Below, piece by piece: positions 1 to 7,227 of a stretch of 34,623 nucleotides of DNA. The translations under genes and the position numbers were made by a program. Source of the DNA: Anaerolineales bacterium UBA6663 (GTDB lineage Bacteria > Chloroflexota > Anaerolineae > Anaerolineales > UBA6663); the NCBI GenBank assembly GCA_002455335.1, contig DKKP01000134.1, positions 7,765-42,387 of the forward strand, written 5' to 3'. How positions within the stretch are numbered: the stretch's first letter is position 1; each line of letters starts with the position of its first letter. The notes under the pieces are model-generated. The model was not told the origin of the DNA, ran no database searches, and worked only from the letters and a program-made list of their open reading frames with translations.

Positions 1-305
1 TGGACCACGATGACGGCGCCCAAAGCGAGGACCGCGCTGACCGAAAGATCGATCGAACGGACGAGCAGCACAAGGGTCTGGCCGATCGCCACGATCCCCA
101 ACACGGCGATCTGGATGCCGACCGTTTTCAAGTTCGTCGGGTTGTAGAACGCGGGCGCCACGAACAGGGCCACGATCAGCGTGATCACGACAGCGATCGG
201 GGCCGCCAGTTGGCCGGCCAGATCGACGGCGCGCACGACACGCGGCGAGAAACGCAGGCCCCGGAACCGTGCCACGGGTGAACGTGAGGCAGTCTGTGTG
301 CTCAT
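1..305 (-). CDS. RbsC-like ABC transporter permease, partial (cut by window edge)
   Basis: This is the N-terminal ~101 residues of an inner-membrane permease of the ribose/xylose/galactose (RbsC/BPD_transp_2) family. The frame opens at an ATG at 305 that overlaps the TGA of the preceding permease (ATGA), so the two are translationally coupled. After a ~35-residue cytoplasmic head there is a hydrophobic segment (APIAVVITLIVALFVAPAF), then the family landmark YNPTNLKTVGIQI and a second hydrophobic run ending GQTLVLLVRSIDLSVSA, which matches the conserved 'GxTxVxxxGGIDLSVG' region of RbsC. The Gly-Gly of that motif reads Arg-Ser here. It is the last gene seen in the SBP-ATPase-permease-permease operon and probably forms a heterodimeric channel with its neighbour. 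The rest lies outside the window. Confidence 0.9.
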   Translation of the reverse strand, partial: MSTQTASRSPVARFRGLRFSPRVVRAVDLAGQLAAPIAVVITLIVALFVAPAFYNPTNLKTVGIQIAVLGIVAIGQTLVLLVRSIDLSVSAVLALGAVIVV

Positions 306-1291
306 GCCGACCTCGGCGATTTGTAGGCCGCAACCGCGATCAAGACCACCAGACCAAGCAGGAGCTGCTGGTAGTAGATGTCGACTTGCAGGAGGTTGAA
401 GACGTTCGAGAGCATCGCGATGAGCAACACGCCGCCCAGGGTGCCGATGAGCGAACCCTTGCCGCCATACATGCTGATCCCGCCCAAAGCCACGGCGACC
501 ACCGACTGGAAGTCCATGCCTTCGGCTGTGCCCGGGTCGCCCACACCGGTCCGCGACAGGATGAACAACCCGGCGATCGCCGCACAGACCGCGCTGAAGA
601 CATAGGCGATCACAAGCGTGCGATCGACGTTGATCGCCGAGAGCCGCGCCACGCGTTCGGATCCGCCGACTGCGAAGAGCGCCCGACCGGTGCGCGCCCG
701 CGTCGAGAACAGCCAGACCAGATACCACAGCAGGCCCATGACCAGCACGTTGATCGGCACGATGCCGATCTTGGCATCATAGACGAGCAGGTACTCCTCC
801 GGGATGCCCCGGATCGGGGTGGTCGAGATCGCCAGATTGACGCCGCGCAGGATGCTGGCGATGCCAAAGGTGATGATGAAGGGGCTGGCATGCGTCCGCG
901 TGATCAGCAGGCCGTTGAGCAACCCGAACGCCGCGCCGACGATCAGGCCAACCACGACAAGCGGCACGATCAGGGCAGGGTCGCTGCCGCCGGCCAGGAA
1001 GAGCGTGGCGACGGTCAGCGCCACGATCCGGGCCACCATGGCCATCGACATATCGATGCCGCCGGTCATGATCACCATGCTCTGGCCGATCGCGATCAAT
1101 CCGAGGATGATCGATTGACGCAGGATGTTGACCAGATTGGTGGGCGTCCGGAAGTTCGGCGCCATGATCGCCGCCGTGCCGGCGACAAGCAAGATCAGGC
1201 CATAGATCAACAGGATCGAGGCGTTGTTGCGGATCAGCGTCGCCCACCGGGGCGGCGGCGGCGCTGTGACTGGGGTACCGATCGTCGTCAT
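302..1291 (-). CDS. RbsC-like ABC transporter permease
   Basis: This 329-residue polytopic membrane protein has the normal length for an RbsC/XylH-type sugar permease. Landmarks are a first membrane span at about residues 27-45, NFRTPTNLVNILRQ, GQSMVIMTGGIDMSMA (the conserved GIDLS-like loop), LNGLLITRTHASPFIITFG and, near the C-terminus, VVAVALGGISMYGGKGS, the 'aavvlGGtsl.GG.G' motif of the family. It would form half of the translocation channel fed by the double binding protein and driven by the ATPase just upstream. Its stop overlaps the next permease start by ATGA, and its start lies 16 bases after the ATPase stop. The substrate cannot be read from the permease alone; the family moves pentoses, hexoses, autoinducer-2 and, in some branches, nucleosides. 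Confidence 0.95.
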   Translation of the reverse strand: MTTIGTPVTAPPPPRWATLIRNNASILLIYGLILLVAGTAAIMAPNFRTPTNLVNILRQSIILGLIAIGQSMVIMTGGIDMSMAMVARIVALTVATLFLAGGSDPALIVPLVVVGLIVGAAFGLLNGLLITRTHASPFIITFGIASILRGVNLAISTTPIRGIPEEYLLVYDAKIGIVPINVLVMGLLWYLVWLFSTRARTGRALFAVGGSERVARLSAINVDRTLVIAYVFSAVCAAIAGLFILSRTGVGDPGTAEGMDFQSVVAVALGGISMYGGKGSLIGTLGGVLLIAMLSNVFNLLQVDIYYQQLLLGLVVLIAVAAYKSPRSA

Positions 1292-1307
1292 AAATGACCT
1301 TTGAGAC

Positions 1308-2885
1308 TTACGCCGACGGGGCGGCAGGGATGGGCGTGCCGCTGGCGATGTCGGCCTTTGTGGCCGTCGCCAACTGCATGATGGCTTCCTCCGAGAACTG
1401 CTCGCGGCTCAACTCGCCGACGATTCGGCCCTCATGGAAGACCAGGATGCGATCGCTCATGCCGATCAGCTCGGGCAACTCAGACGAGGCCATGATCACG
1501 CCGACGCCCTGCCGAGTGAGTTCGCGGATGCGCAAGTAGATCTCGGCCTTCGCGCCGACGTCGATGCCGCGCGTCGGCTCATCGAAGATGACGAGCTTTG
1601 GATGCGTCAGTAGCCATTTGCCGACCACGATCTTCTGCTGGTTGCCGCCGCTCAAATTCTCGGCCGTGATCTCGGGCGCCGCCGGTCGAATCTGGATGTC
1701 CGTGATCGCCTGCTTCACGGCGTCGCGTTCTTCGTTCGGATAGAGCACGCCGAAATGCTGGAGATGATCCAGGTTGGGCAACGACAGGTTGAACCGCATC
1801 GTCTGGTTCAGGATCAGGCCGTAGGCCTTGCGGTCTTCGGGGATCAGCACGATGCCCTCATGCGCGGCGGCTGCCGGCGACCGCGGCGCGGCCTTGTCGA
1901 GATACGTCACTGAACCGCCGCGAATCCGCCCAAGCCCGACGAGCGCCCGACAGACTGTCGTGCGGCCGCTGCCGCCGAGCCCGGCGAGGCCGAGCACTTC
2001 GCCGCGATGCACCTGGAGGCTGACATCGAAGACCGTGTCCTCGACGTTCAGGCCGCGGGTTTCGAGCAGAACGTCGCCCCGAGCGGCATCATGCGGCGGA
2101 TACAGGTCGGTGAGCGACCGACCGACCATCAATTTGACGAGGTCAGGGGTGTTGGTCTCGGCCACCTGCGCCGTCGCCATGGTGTGCCCGTCTTTGAGAA
2201 CCGTGACCCTGTCGGCCAACTCGAAGATCTCGTTCAGACGATGCGAGATATAGATGATGCCATGGCCTTCGGCGCGCAGCGTACGGATGACCGCGAAAAG
2301 CCGATCGAGGTCGCGGCTGGGGAGCACGGCCGAGGGCTCATCCATGATCAAGATGTGCGCCCGCAGCGCCAACGCCTTGGCGATCTCGACGATTTGCTGC
2401 TCGCCGACGGTCAGGTTCTTGACCAGCTGGTATGGGTCGATCTGGCCTGCGGCGCCGAGGCGCTCGAGCAGTTGCACAGCCTGACGCGCGCGTTCGGCCG
2501 TGTCGATCAGGCCGAAACGGCCCAGCGGCGGCTTTGCCAGCAGGATGTTCTCGGCGACCGAGAGCTCGGGCAGCAGGTTGAACTCCTGATAGACGGCGCC
2601 GACGCCGAGGCTCCGGGCGAGTTCGGGATCCAACCCGGCATACCGCTCGCCCCCGATCTCGATGACCCCGGCGTCCGGGGTGTAGGCCCCGGTGATGACC
2701 TTGATCAGCGTCGACTTGCCGGCGCCGTTCTCGCCGACCAGTGCGTGCACTTCACCGGCGCGCAGGTCGAACGTCACGCCCGAAAGGGCATGGATGCCGC
2801 CAAACGTCTTGAAGATGCCGTTCAGGTAAAGAAGCACAGGCGGAGCCGTGCTCGAAGCCGTGCTCAGGGAGGTTTGCTCTGTCAT
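1308..2885 (-). CDS. Sugar ABC transporter ATP-binding protein with two cassettes (RbsA/MglA family)
   Basis: This 525-residue protein carries two tandem ABC cassettes, the usual RbsA/XylG/MglA layout. Cassette 1 has Walker A GENGAGKST (residues 51-59), signature TVGEQQ (159-164) and Walker B LIMDEPSA (179-186). Cassette 2 has a degenerate Walker A, GLGGSGRTT (302-310), where the Lys is Arg, then the signature LSGGNQQ (411-417) and Walker B VIFDEPTRGID (432-442). A weakened second Walker A is common in this family. The frame is open to an ATG at 2924, but I chose the ATG at 2885 because GGAAGG stands about nine bases upstream and residue 1 then matches family length. It is the energy source for the two permeases downstream and acts at the inner membrane face. 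Confidence 0.95.
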   Translation of the reverse strand: MTEQTSLSTASSTAPPVLLYLNGIFKTFGGIHALSGVTFDLRAGEVHALVGENGAGKSTLIKVITGAYTPDAGVIEIGGERYAGLDPELARSLGVGAVYQEFNLLPELSVAENILLAKPPLGRFGLIDTAERARQAVQLLERLGAAGQIDPYQLVKNLTVGEQQIVEIAKALALRAHILIMDEPSAVLPSRDLDRLFAVIRTLRAEGHGIIYISHRLNEIFELADRVTVLKDGHTMATAQVAETNTPDLVKLMVGRSLTDLYPPHDAARGDVLLETRGLNVEDTVFDVSLQVHRGEVLGLAGLGGSGRTTVCRALVGLGRIRGGSVTYLDKAAPRSPAAAAHEGIVLIPEDRKAYGLILNQTMRFNLSLPNLDHLQHFGVLYPNEERDAVKQAITDIQIRPAAPEITAENLSGGNQQKIVVGKWLLTHPKLVIFDEPTRGIDVGAKAEIYLRIRELTRQGVGVIMASSELPELIGMSDRILVFHEGRIVGELSREQFSEEAIMQLATATKADIASGTPIPAAPSA

Positions 2886-3002
2886 GTTGTCCAGCCTTCC
2901 GCCTCCGCTGAAAGGCTTCTCCACCGAGGTTGTGGGCAGGTCTGCCGCGCCACCCTGACGCGGCAGACCTGCGATTGACCGATAAGAGACTTACCCGAGG
3001 CG

Positions 3003-5333
3003 TTACTTGCGCTGGAAGCCCCCGTCGATGTACTTCTGGACGTCCACAGTCGCCGGCGGGATGAAGTCATCGTTCAGCTCCGGCACGTACCACTGCTCGA
3101 AGTCCGTGTAGTCGTACGGGTCGGCGCCATCCATCAGCGTGCGCAGGCTGATGAACTTGGTGACCGGCTTGCCCTGCAGGATGTCGATCGCCGTCTGCAG
3201 GCAGTAGCGCGCCATCGACGGCGGATCGGGCGACCCGACGAACTTCAGGTCGTGCTCGAGCGCCAGGCGCAGGAAGCCATTTGGCACGTTGACCATGCCG
3301 AACACCGGGAAGTCGACCCCGGCATCCTGGAAGGCCAGGGCTGCGCCAAGCGCCATCTCGCCGCCGCCCGCCCACACCGCGTCGATCTGCGGGTTGGCGG
3401 CCATCAGCGCTTCCATCTTCTGCTTGGCCGTGGCGATGTTCCACTGCGCGTACTCGGTCGCGATGATCTTGATGTCCGGATAGTTCTTCAGGGCATCCAG
3501 AGCCGCAGCCTGCCAGGTCTCGGTCGAGTCGACGCCGGCGATGCCGTTGAAGATCACGACATTGCCCTTGCCGCCCATGAGCTTCGCCATGCCGTCGCCG
3601 GATTTGTAGGCGACTTCATAGAAGTCGACGTCGACGCGCGCGGTGAAGTCTTCGCCTTCGATGCCGTTCGCGCACAGCACGACCGGGATCCCGGCGTCGA
3701 TCGCGCGGCGGATGACCGTCGTGCTCGCCGCACGGCCGAGCGGCTCGACGACGATCGCGTCGGGCTGCTGCTCGATGAAGTTCTCGATGTCCGTGATCTG
3801 CTGATTGGCGTCGTTTGTCACGGCGACAAGCAGCGGGCCGGCCAGCGTGCCATTGGCCAGCAGTTCATCACCGTAGGCGTCCATGGTGATGTTGTAGGTG
3901 TTGCCCCAGCCGTTGCTCGCGTCTTGCTGCGAAACGGCGATCGTGTACGGGCCATCCTTCTGGTAAACCGACGTGTCGACGACCTTGGCGGCGTCCGCCA
4001 GCAAGGCCCGCGAGTAGTCGGAGTCGAGCGCCGGATCAACGGCCGCCTGGGTCGGCGGCACGGTCAAACCGTCGCGCGCATCCCACCCGGGAACCGGCCA
4101 GACGGCTTCGGCAGCCGCGAAGGCCGCGGGCCACACGGCGACCTGCTGGCCGCCCTGCCACTGCGCGATCACGGACGCGGCCTGCTCGAGCCGCCCCTTC
4201 TCGTCGAAGGAGACCTCGGGCCACATGAAGTTCCACTTGCCGCCCGTGAAGGTCTCGGTGCGCAGCGTCTCGGCCAGCTTCGCAGCATCGGTCGAGCACG
4301 ACTTCTCGAGCGCATCGGCCAGCAGCCAGGTGGAGGCGTACGTGGTGTTGTACGTGCCGCCCAGGTCCTGGCCCGTGTACTCGGCGAACTTGGCCTTGAA
4401 GGCCTCGTCGACGTTCAGGCTGCTGACGGGCGCAAAGTCCGACGTCACGATGATGCCGTCGGCCAGCTCGGCGCCGGCTTCAGCAAGGAAGAACGAGGTG
4501 GCGAAGCCCGACCCGAGGGTGATGATGCCCATCGTCGGCCAGTAGCCCTGCTCCTTGGCCTGCTTGATCAGCAGCGGAGCCTGGTTGTTGCCGAGCAGGA
4601 ACCACACATCTGGGTTCAGGTCGCGGACCTTGAGGATCGTATCGGTGAAGTCTTGCGCGGCGCCGTCATAGACGACGCTGCCCAAAAGCTCGAGCCCGTT
4701 CTCCTCGGCGCCCTTGGTCCACGTGTCGGCGACTTCCGTGCCGAACGTGAAGTTAGGGACAGTGATCACGGCCGTCTTGGCGCCGTTTTCCTTGGCCCAC
4801 AGCGCGTCGTCGGCGCCCCATTGCTGCAGCGTCGAAACGGTCTGGAACACGGTCTTCAGGCCGCGATCCGAGATGGTGCCGTCGAGCGCGTTCGGGACGA
4901 TGTATGGAACACCATAGCGCTCGGAGATTTCGGAAGCCGGCAGGGTCGTGCCGCTCAGGGCCGAGCCCATGACCGCGACCACGCCTTCTTGCGTGATCAG
5001 GCGTTCCATTTCGGAGTTGCCGACTTCGGCCTTGCCCTGCGTGTCGCCCTTGACGAGCTCGAGCTGCGCGCCGTCGAGGCATTTGATGCCGCCGGCCGCG
5101 TTGATCTCGTCGATGGCGAGTTGATGCGCCTTGATATACGGGTCGCCGGCCCATCCGGCATCGGGGCCGGTGAGCGGATAAAGAGCACCTACTTTGATGG
5201 TCTGCACCGCGCCGCCACTCGTCGCCGCGGGAGCGGCAGTCGGGCTTTCGGGCGCAGCAGTCGGAGTGGCACAACCAGCAGTCACCGTCGCGATGACGGT
5301 CAGCCATGCCATGAACTGATTCAGACGCTTCAT
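3003..5333 (-). CDS. Double substrate-binding lipoprotein: LivK-like domain fused to RbsB-like domain
   Basis: This 776-residue protein is about twice the length of a normal binding protein. Residues 1-21 are a lipoprotein signal ending VTAGC, followed by a Pro/Ala/Thr-rich tether. Residues ~45-420 form a type I amino-acid-type domain (Peripla_BP_6, LivK): TIKVGALYPLTG at the start, AIDEINAAGGI, VMGSALSG, and the end motif VWP...WPVPGWDAR. After a ~40-residue linker, residues ~462-735 form a sugar-type domain (Peripla_BP_4, RbsB): TIAVSQQDASNGWGN, PDAIVVEPLG, AIDAGIPVVL and IDAVWAGGGEMALGA. The frame is open throughout and there is no internal start with a clear ribosome-binding site, so it reads as a true fusion. 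The start has GGAGAGGA close upstream. The permeases and ATPase downstream match only the RbsB half, so the LivK-like half may be a sensor or second ligand site. No homology search was run. Confidence 0.93.
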   Translation of the reverse strand: MKRLNQFMAWLTVIATVTAGCATPTAAPESPTAAPAATSGGAVQTIKVGALYPLTGPDAGWAGDPYIKAHQLAIDEINAAGGIKCLDGAQLELVKGDTQGKAEVGNSEMERLITQEGVVAVMGSALSGTTLPASEISERYGVPYIVPNALDGTISDRGLKTVFQTVSTLQQWGADDALWAKENGAKTAVITVPNFTFGTEVADTWTKGAEENGLELLGSVVYDGAAQDFTDTILKVRDLNPDVWFLLGNNQAPLLIKQAKEQGYWPTMGIITLGSGFATSFFLAEAGAELADGIIVTSDFAPVSSLNVDEAFKAKFAEYTGQDLGGTYNTTYASTWLLADALEKSCSTDAAKLAETLRTETFTGGKWNFMWPEVSFDEKGRLEQAASVIAQWQGGQQVAVWPAAFAAAEAVWPVPGWDARDGLTVPPTQAAVDPALDSDYSRALLADAAKVVDTSVYQKDGPYTIAVSQQDASNGWGNTYNITMDAYGDELLANGTLAGPLLVAVTNDANQQITDIENFIEQQPDAIVVEPLGRAASTTVIRRAIDAGIPVVLCANGIEGEDFTARVDVDFYEVAYKSGDGMAKLMGGKGNVVIFNGIAGVDSTETWQAAALDALKNYPDIKIIATEYAQWNIATAKQKMEALMAANPQIDAVWAGGGEMALGAALAFQDAGVDFPVFGMVNVPNGFLRLALEHDLKFVGSPDPPSMARYCLQTAIDILQGKPVTKFISLRTLMDGADPYDYTDFEQWYVPELNDDFIPPATVDVQKYIDGGFQRK

Positions 5334-5668
5334 GGTCTTCCTCTCCTGATGAGGATTCCTTGCATTGGTGAACGAAAGAGTTCGGACGGTTTTCTGGGCA
5401 ACAATGGAGCGTCACCTCCTATGCAGAACACGCAGCAAGCGGATATGCAGGTGTTTGACAGGCTGGCCTTGGGCGGAACCACGTGCACGGATACACCCAA
5501 GAGGGAATGCCGGCTGATGGCCACTCTCACCTAATTGTGTGATTCTGCACAGATGCAATCAGGATCGAATAAGGGTGGTGTAAGGAACCTGTAAAGACCG
5601 AATGGGACAGGTTCGATCAGGGACGTCGAGTACGAGGCGATGTCGTATTGTCGGATCTGCTGTCGCGA
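5334..5668. other. 335-base control region between response regulator and binding-protein operon
   Basis: I see no convincing gene here. The stretch lies upstream of the double binding-protein gene and downstream of the response-regulator stop, so it should hold the importer's promoter on the minus strand. The most notable content is a set of 11-base-spaced direct repeats at 5557-5595, listed separately. A possible weak minus-strand promoter is TTTACA with TATTCG 18 bases on, near 5570-5595. No strong terminator hairpin was found. Confidence 0.5.
5557..5595. promoter_or_regulatory. Candidate response-regulator site: hexamers repeated every 11 bases
   Basis: Reading the plus strand, AATCAG (5557), AATAAG (5568), TGTAAG (5579) and TGTAAA (5590) are each separated by exactly five bases. 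The last two are the best match, TGTAAR-N5-TGTAAR. Head-to-tail half-sites at 11-base spacing are the usual binding pattern of OmpR/PhoB-type winged-helix regulators, and such a regulator is encoded immediately next door. The site lies about 225-260 bases upstream of the binding-protein start. The role is inferred and the outer repeats are weak. Confidence 0.4.
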
Positions 5669-6418
5669 TCAGGACGATTGACCCTGTGCGAACCGATAAC
5701 CGACGCCGGGCTCGGTGAGGATGTAACTGGGGCGAAGTGGGTCCTCTTCGATTTTACGTCGTACCTGCGACACGAACACACGCAGGTACTCGCGCTCGTC
5801 GCCGTACTGGTCTCCCCAGACTGCCTTGAGGAGCTCGCGATGGGTGACGACCTTGCCGGCGTGTTGTGCCAGATACAACAGCACGCTGTATTCGTGTGGG
5901 GTCAGGCGAACCACATCGCCGCGCACAGTGACCTGCCGCGAGTCGGTGTTGATCAACAGGTCGCCGCTCAGGATGACGTGGGCGTGGTTCACCACGCCCG
6001 CCTTGTAGGCGCTCCAACGCCGCAGCGTCGACCTGACACGCGCCAGAAACTCGTCCATGCCAAAGGGCATCACGACGTAGTCGTCGGCGCCAAGATCGAA
6101 GGCCCGGATCTTGATGCCCTCGGAGCCCACGGCCGACAGCACGATGATCGGTGACTGGCTCTTGCGCCGGAGCTCGGCGCAGATCTGCAGCCCGTCGACG
6201 TTCACCGATGTGAAGTCCAGGTTCAACACGAAAAGGTCGGGCGCCTGGCTCTCAGAGGTCTCGTAGGCCTCAACGTCGTCGAGCGCGATCAAGACATCAT
6301 AGCCGCGGCCAAGCAGGTTGCGGCGCAACGTGCGCAACAGGTTGGGCTCGTCGCCGATCAACAAGATGCGGACGATATCCTTGTCGTCGTTCGGGCGAAG
6401 GGGAGCGACCTGGGTCAT
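5669..6418 (-). CDS. KdpE/OmpR-type response regulator with degenerate receiver
   Basis: This 249-residue protein has a receiver (residues ~16-135) and a winged-helix DNA-binding domain (~147-245; LTPHEYSVLLYLAQH, YLRVFVSQVRRKI, GVGYRF). Overall it resembles KdpE. The usual acidic pair DD is GD (Gly22-Asp23). The beta-3 phospho-Asp position reads Asn66 (VLNLD), with an Asp two residues on and a two-residue insertion in the following loop. The near-invariant Lys before PFG is Met117 (VVMPFGM). The DNA-binding half looks intact. The start is the ATG at 6418, which overlaps the stop of the kinase homologue (ATGA); the open frame continues upstream only as an antisense artefact. It probably acts without normal phosphorylation, or by a shifted Asp68. 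The likely target is the importer promoter just downstream. Confidence 0.93.
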   Translation of the reverse strand: MTQVAPLRPNDDKDIVRILLIGDEPNLLRTLRRNLLGRGYDVLIALDDVEAYETSESQAPDLFVLNLDFTSVNVDGLQICAELRRKSQSPIIVLSAVGSEGIKIRAFDLGADDYVVMPFGMDEFLARVRSTLRRWSAYKAGVVNHAHVILSGDLLINTDSRQVTVRGDVVRLTPHEYSVLLYLAQHAGKVVTHRELLKAVWGDQYGDEREYLRVFVSQVRRKIEEDPLRPSYILTEPGVGYRFAQGQSS

Positions 6419-7227
6419 CGCAACTCCGGCCCGCTGCTGAAGCGCAGGCCCAGGCTGGCTTTGCCGGAAACGTCGGTCTGCAGGCTGACTGTGACCGAGT
6501 GCCGACTCAAGATCTCGCGAACAATGTACAGCTGCAACGTACTTTGCGCCGGCAGCCCCGAACCGATCGGCGCTCCGGCCCCCGGCGCGGCGAGGTAGGT
6601 GACGACCTCCTGGCTGGCCGCGGCATCGACATCGTTCAATGCCAGACGCCAGCCATCCGGCTGCTCGTGCGCGTCGACGCTGACCCCCCGGCAATTCGGC
6701 CGTCCGGCCGCCACTTCAAGCAGCAGGCTGAGCGCCAGCGTCAGGTACTCGAAATCAGCGCGGATCGGGCGCCCGCCATCGGCAAGGTTGACATCGAGCG
6801 TCAACTGCGGCCAACGCGTCAGGGTTCGCGCACGCGCGACCATGACGATCTCCTGCAATGCGTACTCCTCAGGCCGCAGATCGAGCGCCTCGGCATCGAT
6901 CCGCGAGGTCACAGCCAGCAGGTAGGCCAGTTGCGCCATCTGCCCGACGCTGTTGTCGATCGCTTGAAGGAACTCGTGCTGATTGGCCGGATCCCAAAAG
7001 ATGTCGTGGTTCAACAGGCTCGACACGGCAGCCTTGATCGAGGCCGTCGAGCTCTGCAACCCGCGGCTGAGCGTCACAAGGATCCCGCCAAGCGCGCGCC
7101 GCGCGGCCTTCAACTCGTCGACTTCGCGCTGCAAAGCGGCGTGAGCGGCGGCGAGTTCGGCCAACGATTCCGACGTCGGAGTGGGTTTTTCCGGTAGCAT
7201 GCTCGGTTCCTGACGTTGGCTCGTCAT
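6415..7227 (-). CDS. KdpD-like histidine kinase homologue lacking the phospho-His (pseudokinase)
   Basis: This 270-residue cytoplasmic protein has no membrane span or sensor domain. Residues ~20-45 look like a coiled coil, followed by a region aligning with the KdpD dimerisation domain. The usual H-box 'SHDLRTPLASIKGA' reads SRGLQSSTASIKAA, so Arg55 replaces the phosphorylated His and the adjacent D, R, T and P are also changed. The surrounding helix (AVSSLLNHDIFWDPANQHEFLQAID, residues ~67-91, and LLAVTSRIDAEALDL) is clearly family-like. The ATPase region is also poor: the N-box position reads LALSLLLEVAAG with no Asn, and the G-box is reduced to GSGLPAQ. It overlaps its neighbours by ATGA at both ends. 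A scaffold or ligand-sensing role is inferred; autophosphorylation looks impossible. Confidence 0.88.
   Translation of the reverse strand: MTSQRQEPSMLPEKPTPTSESLAELAAAHAALQREVDELKAARRALGGILVTLSRGLQSSTASIKAAVSSLLNHDIFWDPANQHEFLQAIDNSVGQMAQLAYLLAVTSRIDAEALDLRPEEYALQEIVMVARARTLTRWPQLTLDVNLADGGRPIRADFEYLTLALSLLLEVAAGRPNCRGVSVDAHEQPDGWRLALNDVDAAASQEVVTYLAAPGAGAPIGSGLPAQSTLQLYIVREILSRHSVTVSLQTDVSGKASLGLRFSSGPELR

Noticed and set aside
269..1297. Open plus-strand frame of 342 codons antisense to the permease
   Set aside because: Hydrophilic shadow of a membrane protein gene, with no family match.
3252..5534. Open frame of 760 codons on the plus strand, antisense to the double binding protein
   Set aside because: It has no family resemblance and is rich in Arg, Asp, His and Gln in a way typical of the shadow of a GC-rich gene; the minus-strand frame carries two clear domains and a lipoprotein signal.
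5669..6418. Asp68 as a normal phospho-acceptor of the response regulator
   Set aside because: Kept only as an alternative: spacing from the preceding PDL motif places Asn66, not Asp68, at the end of beta-3, though spacing from the following DG fits Asp68. Structure prediction would decide.
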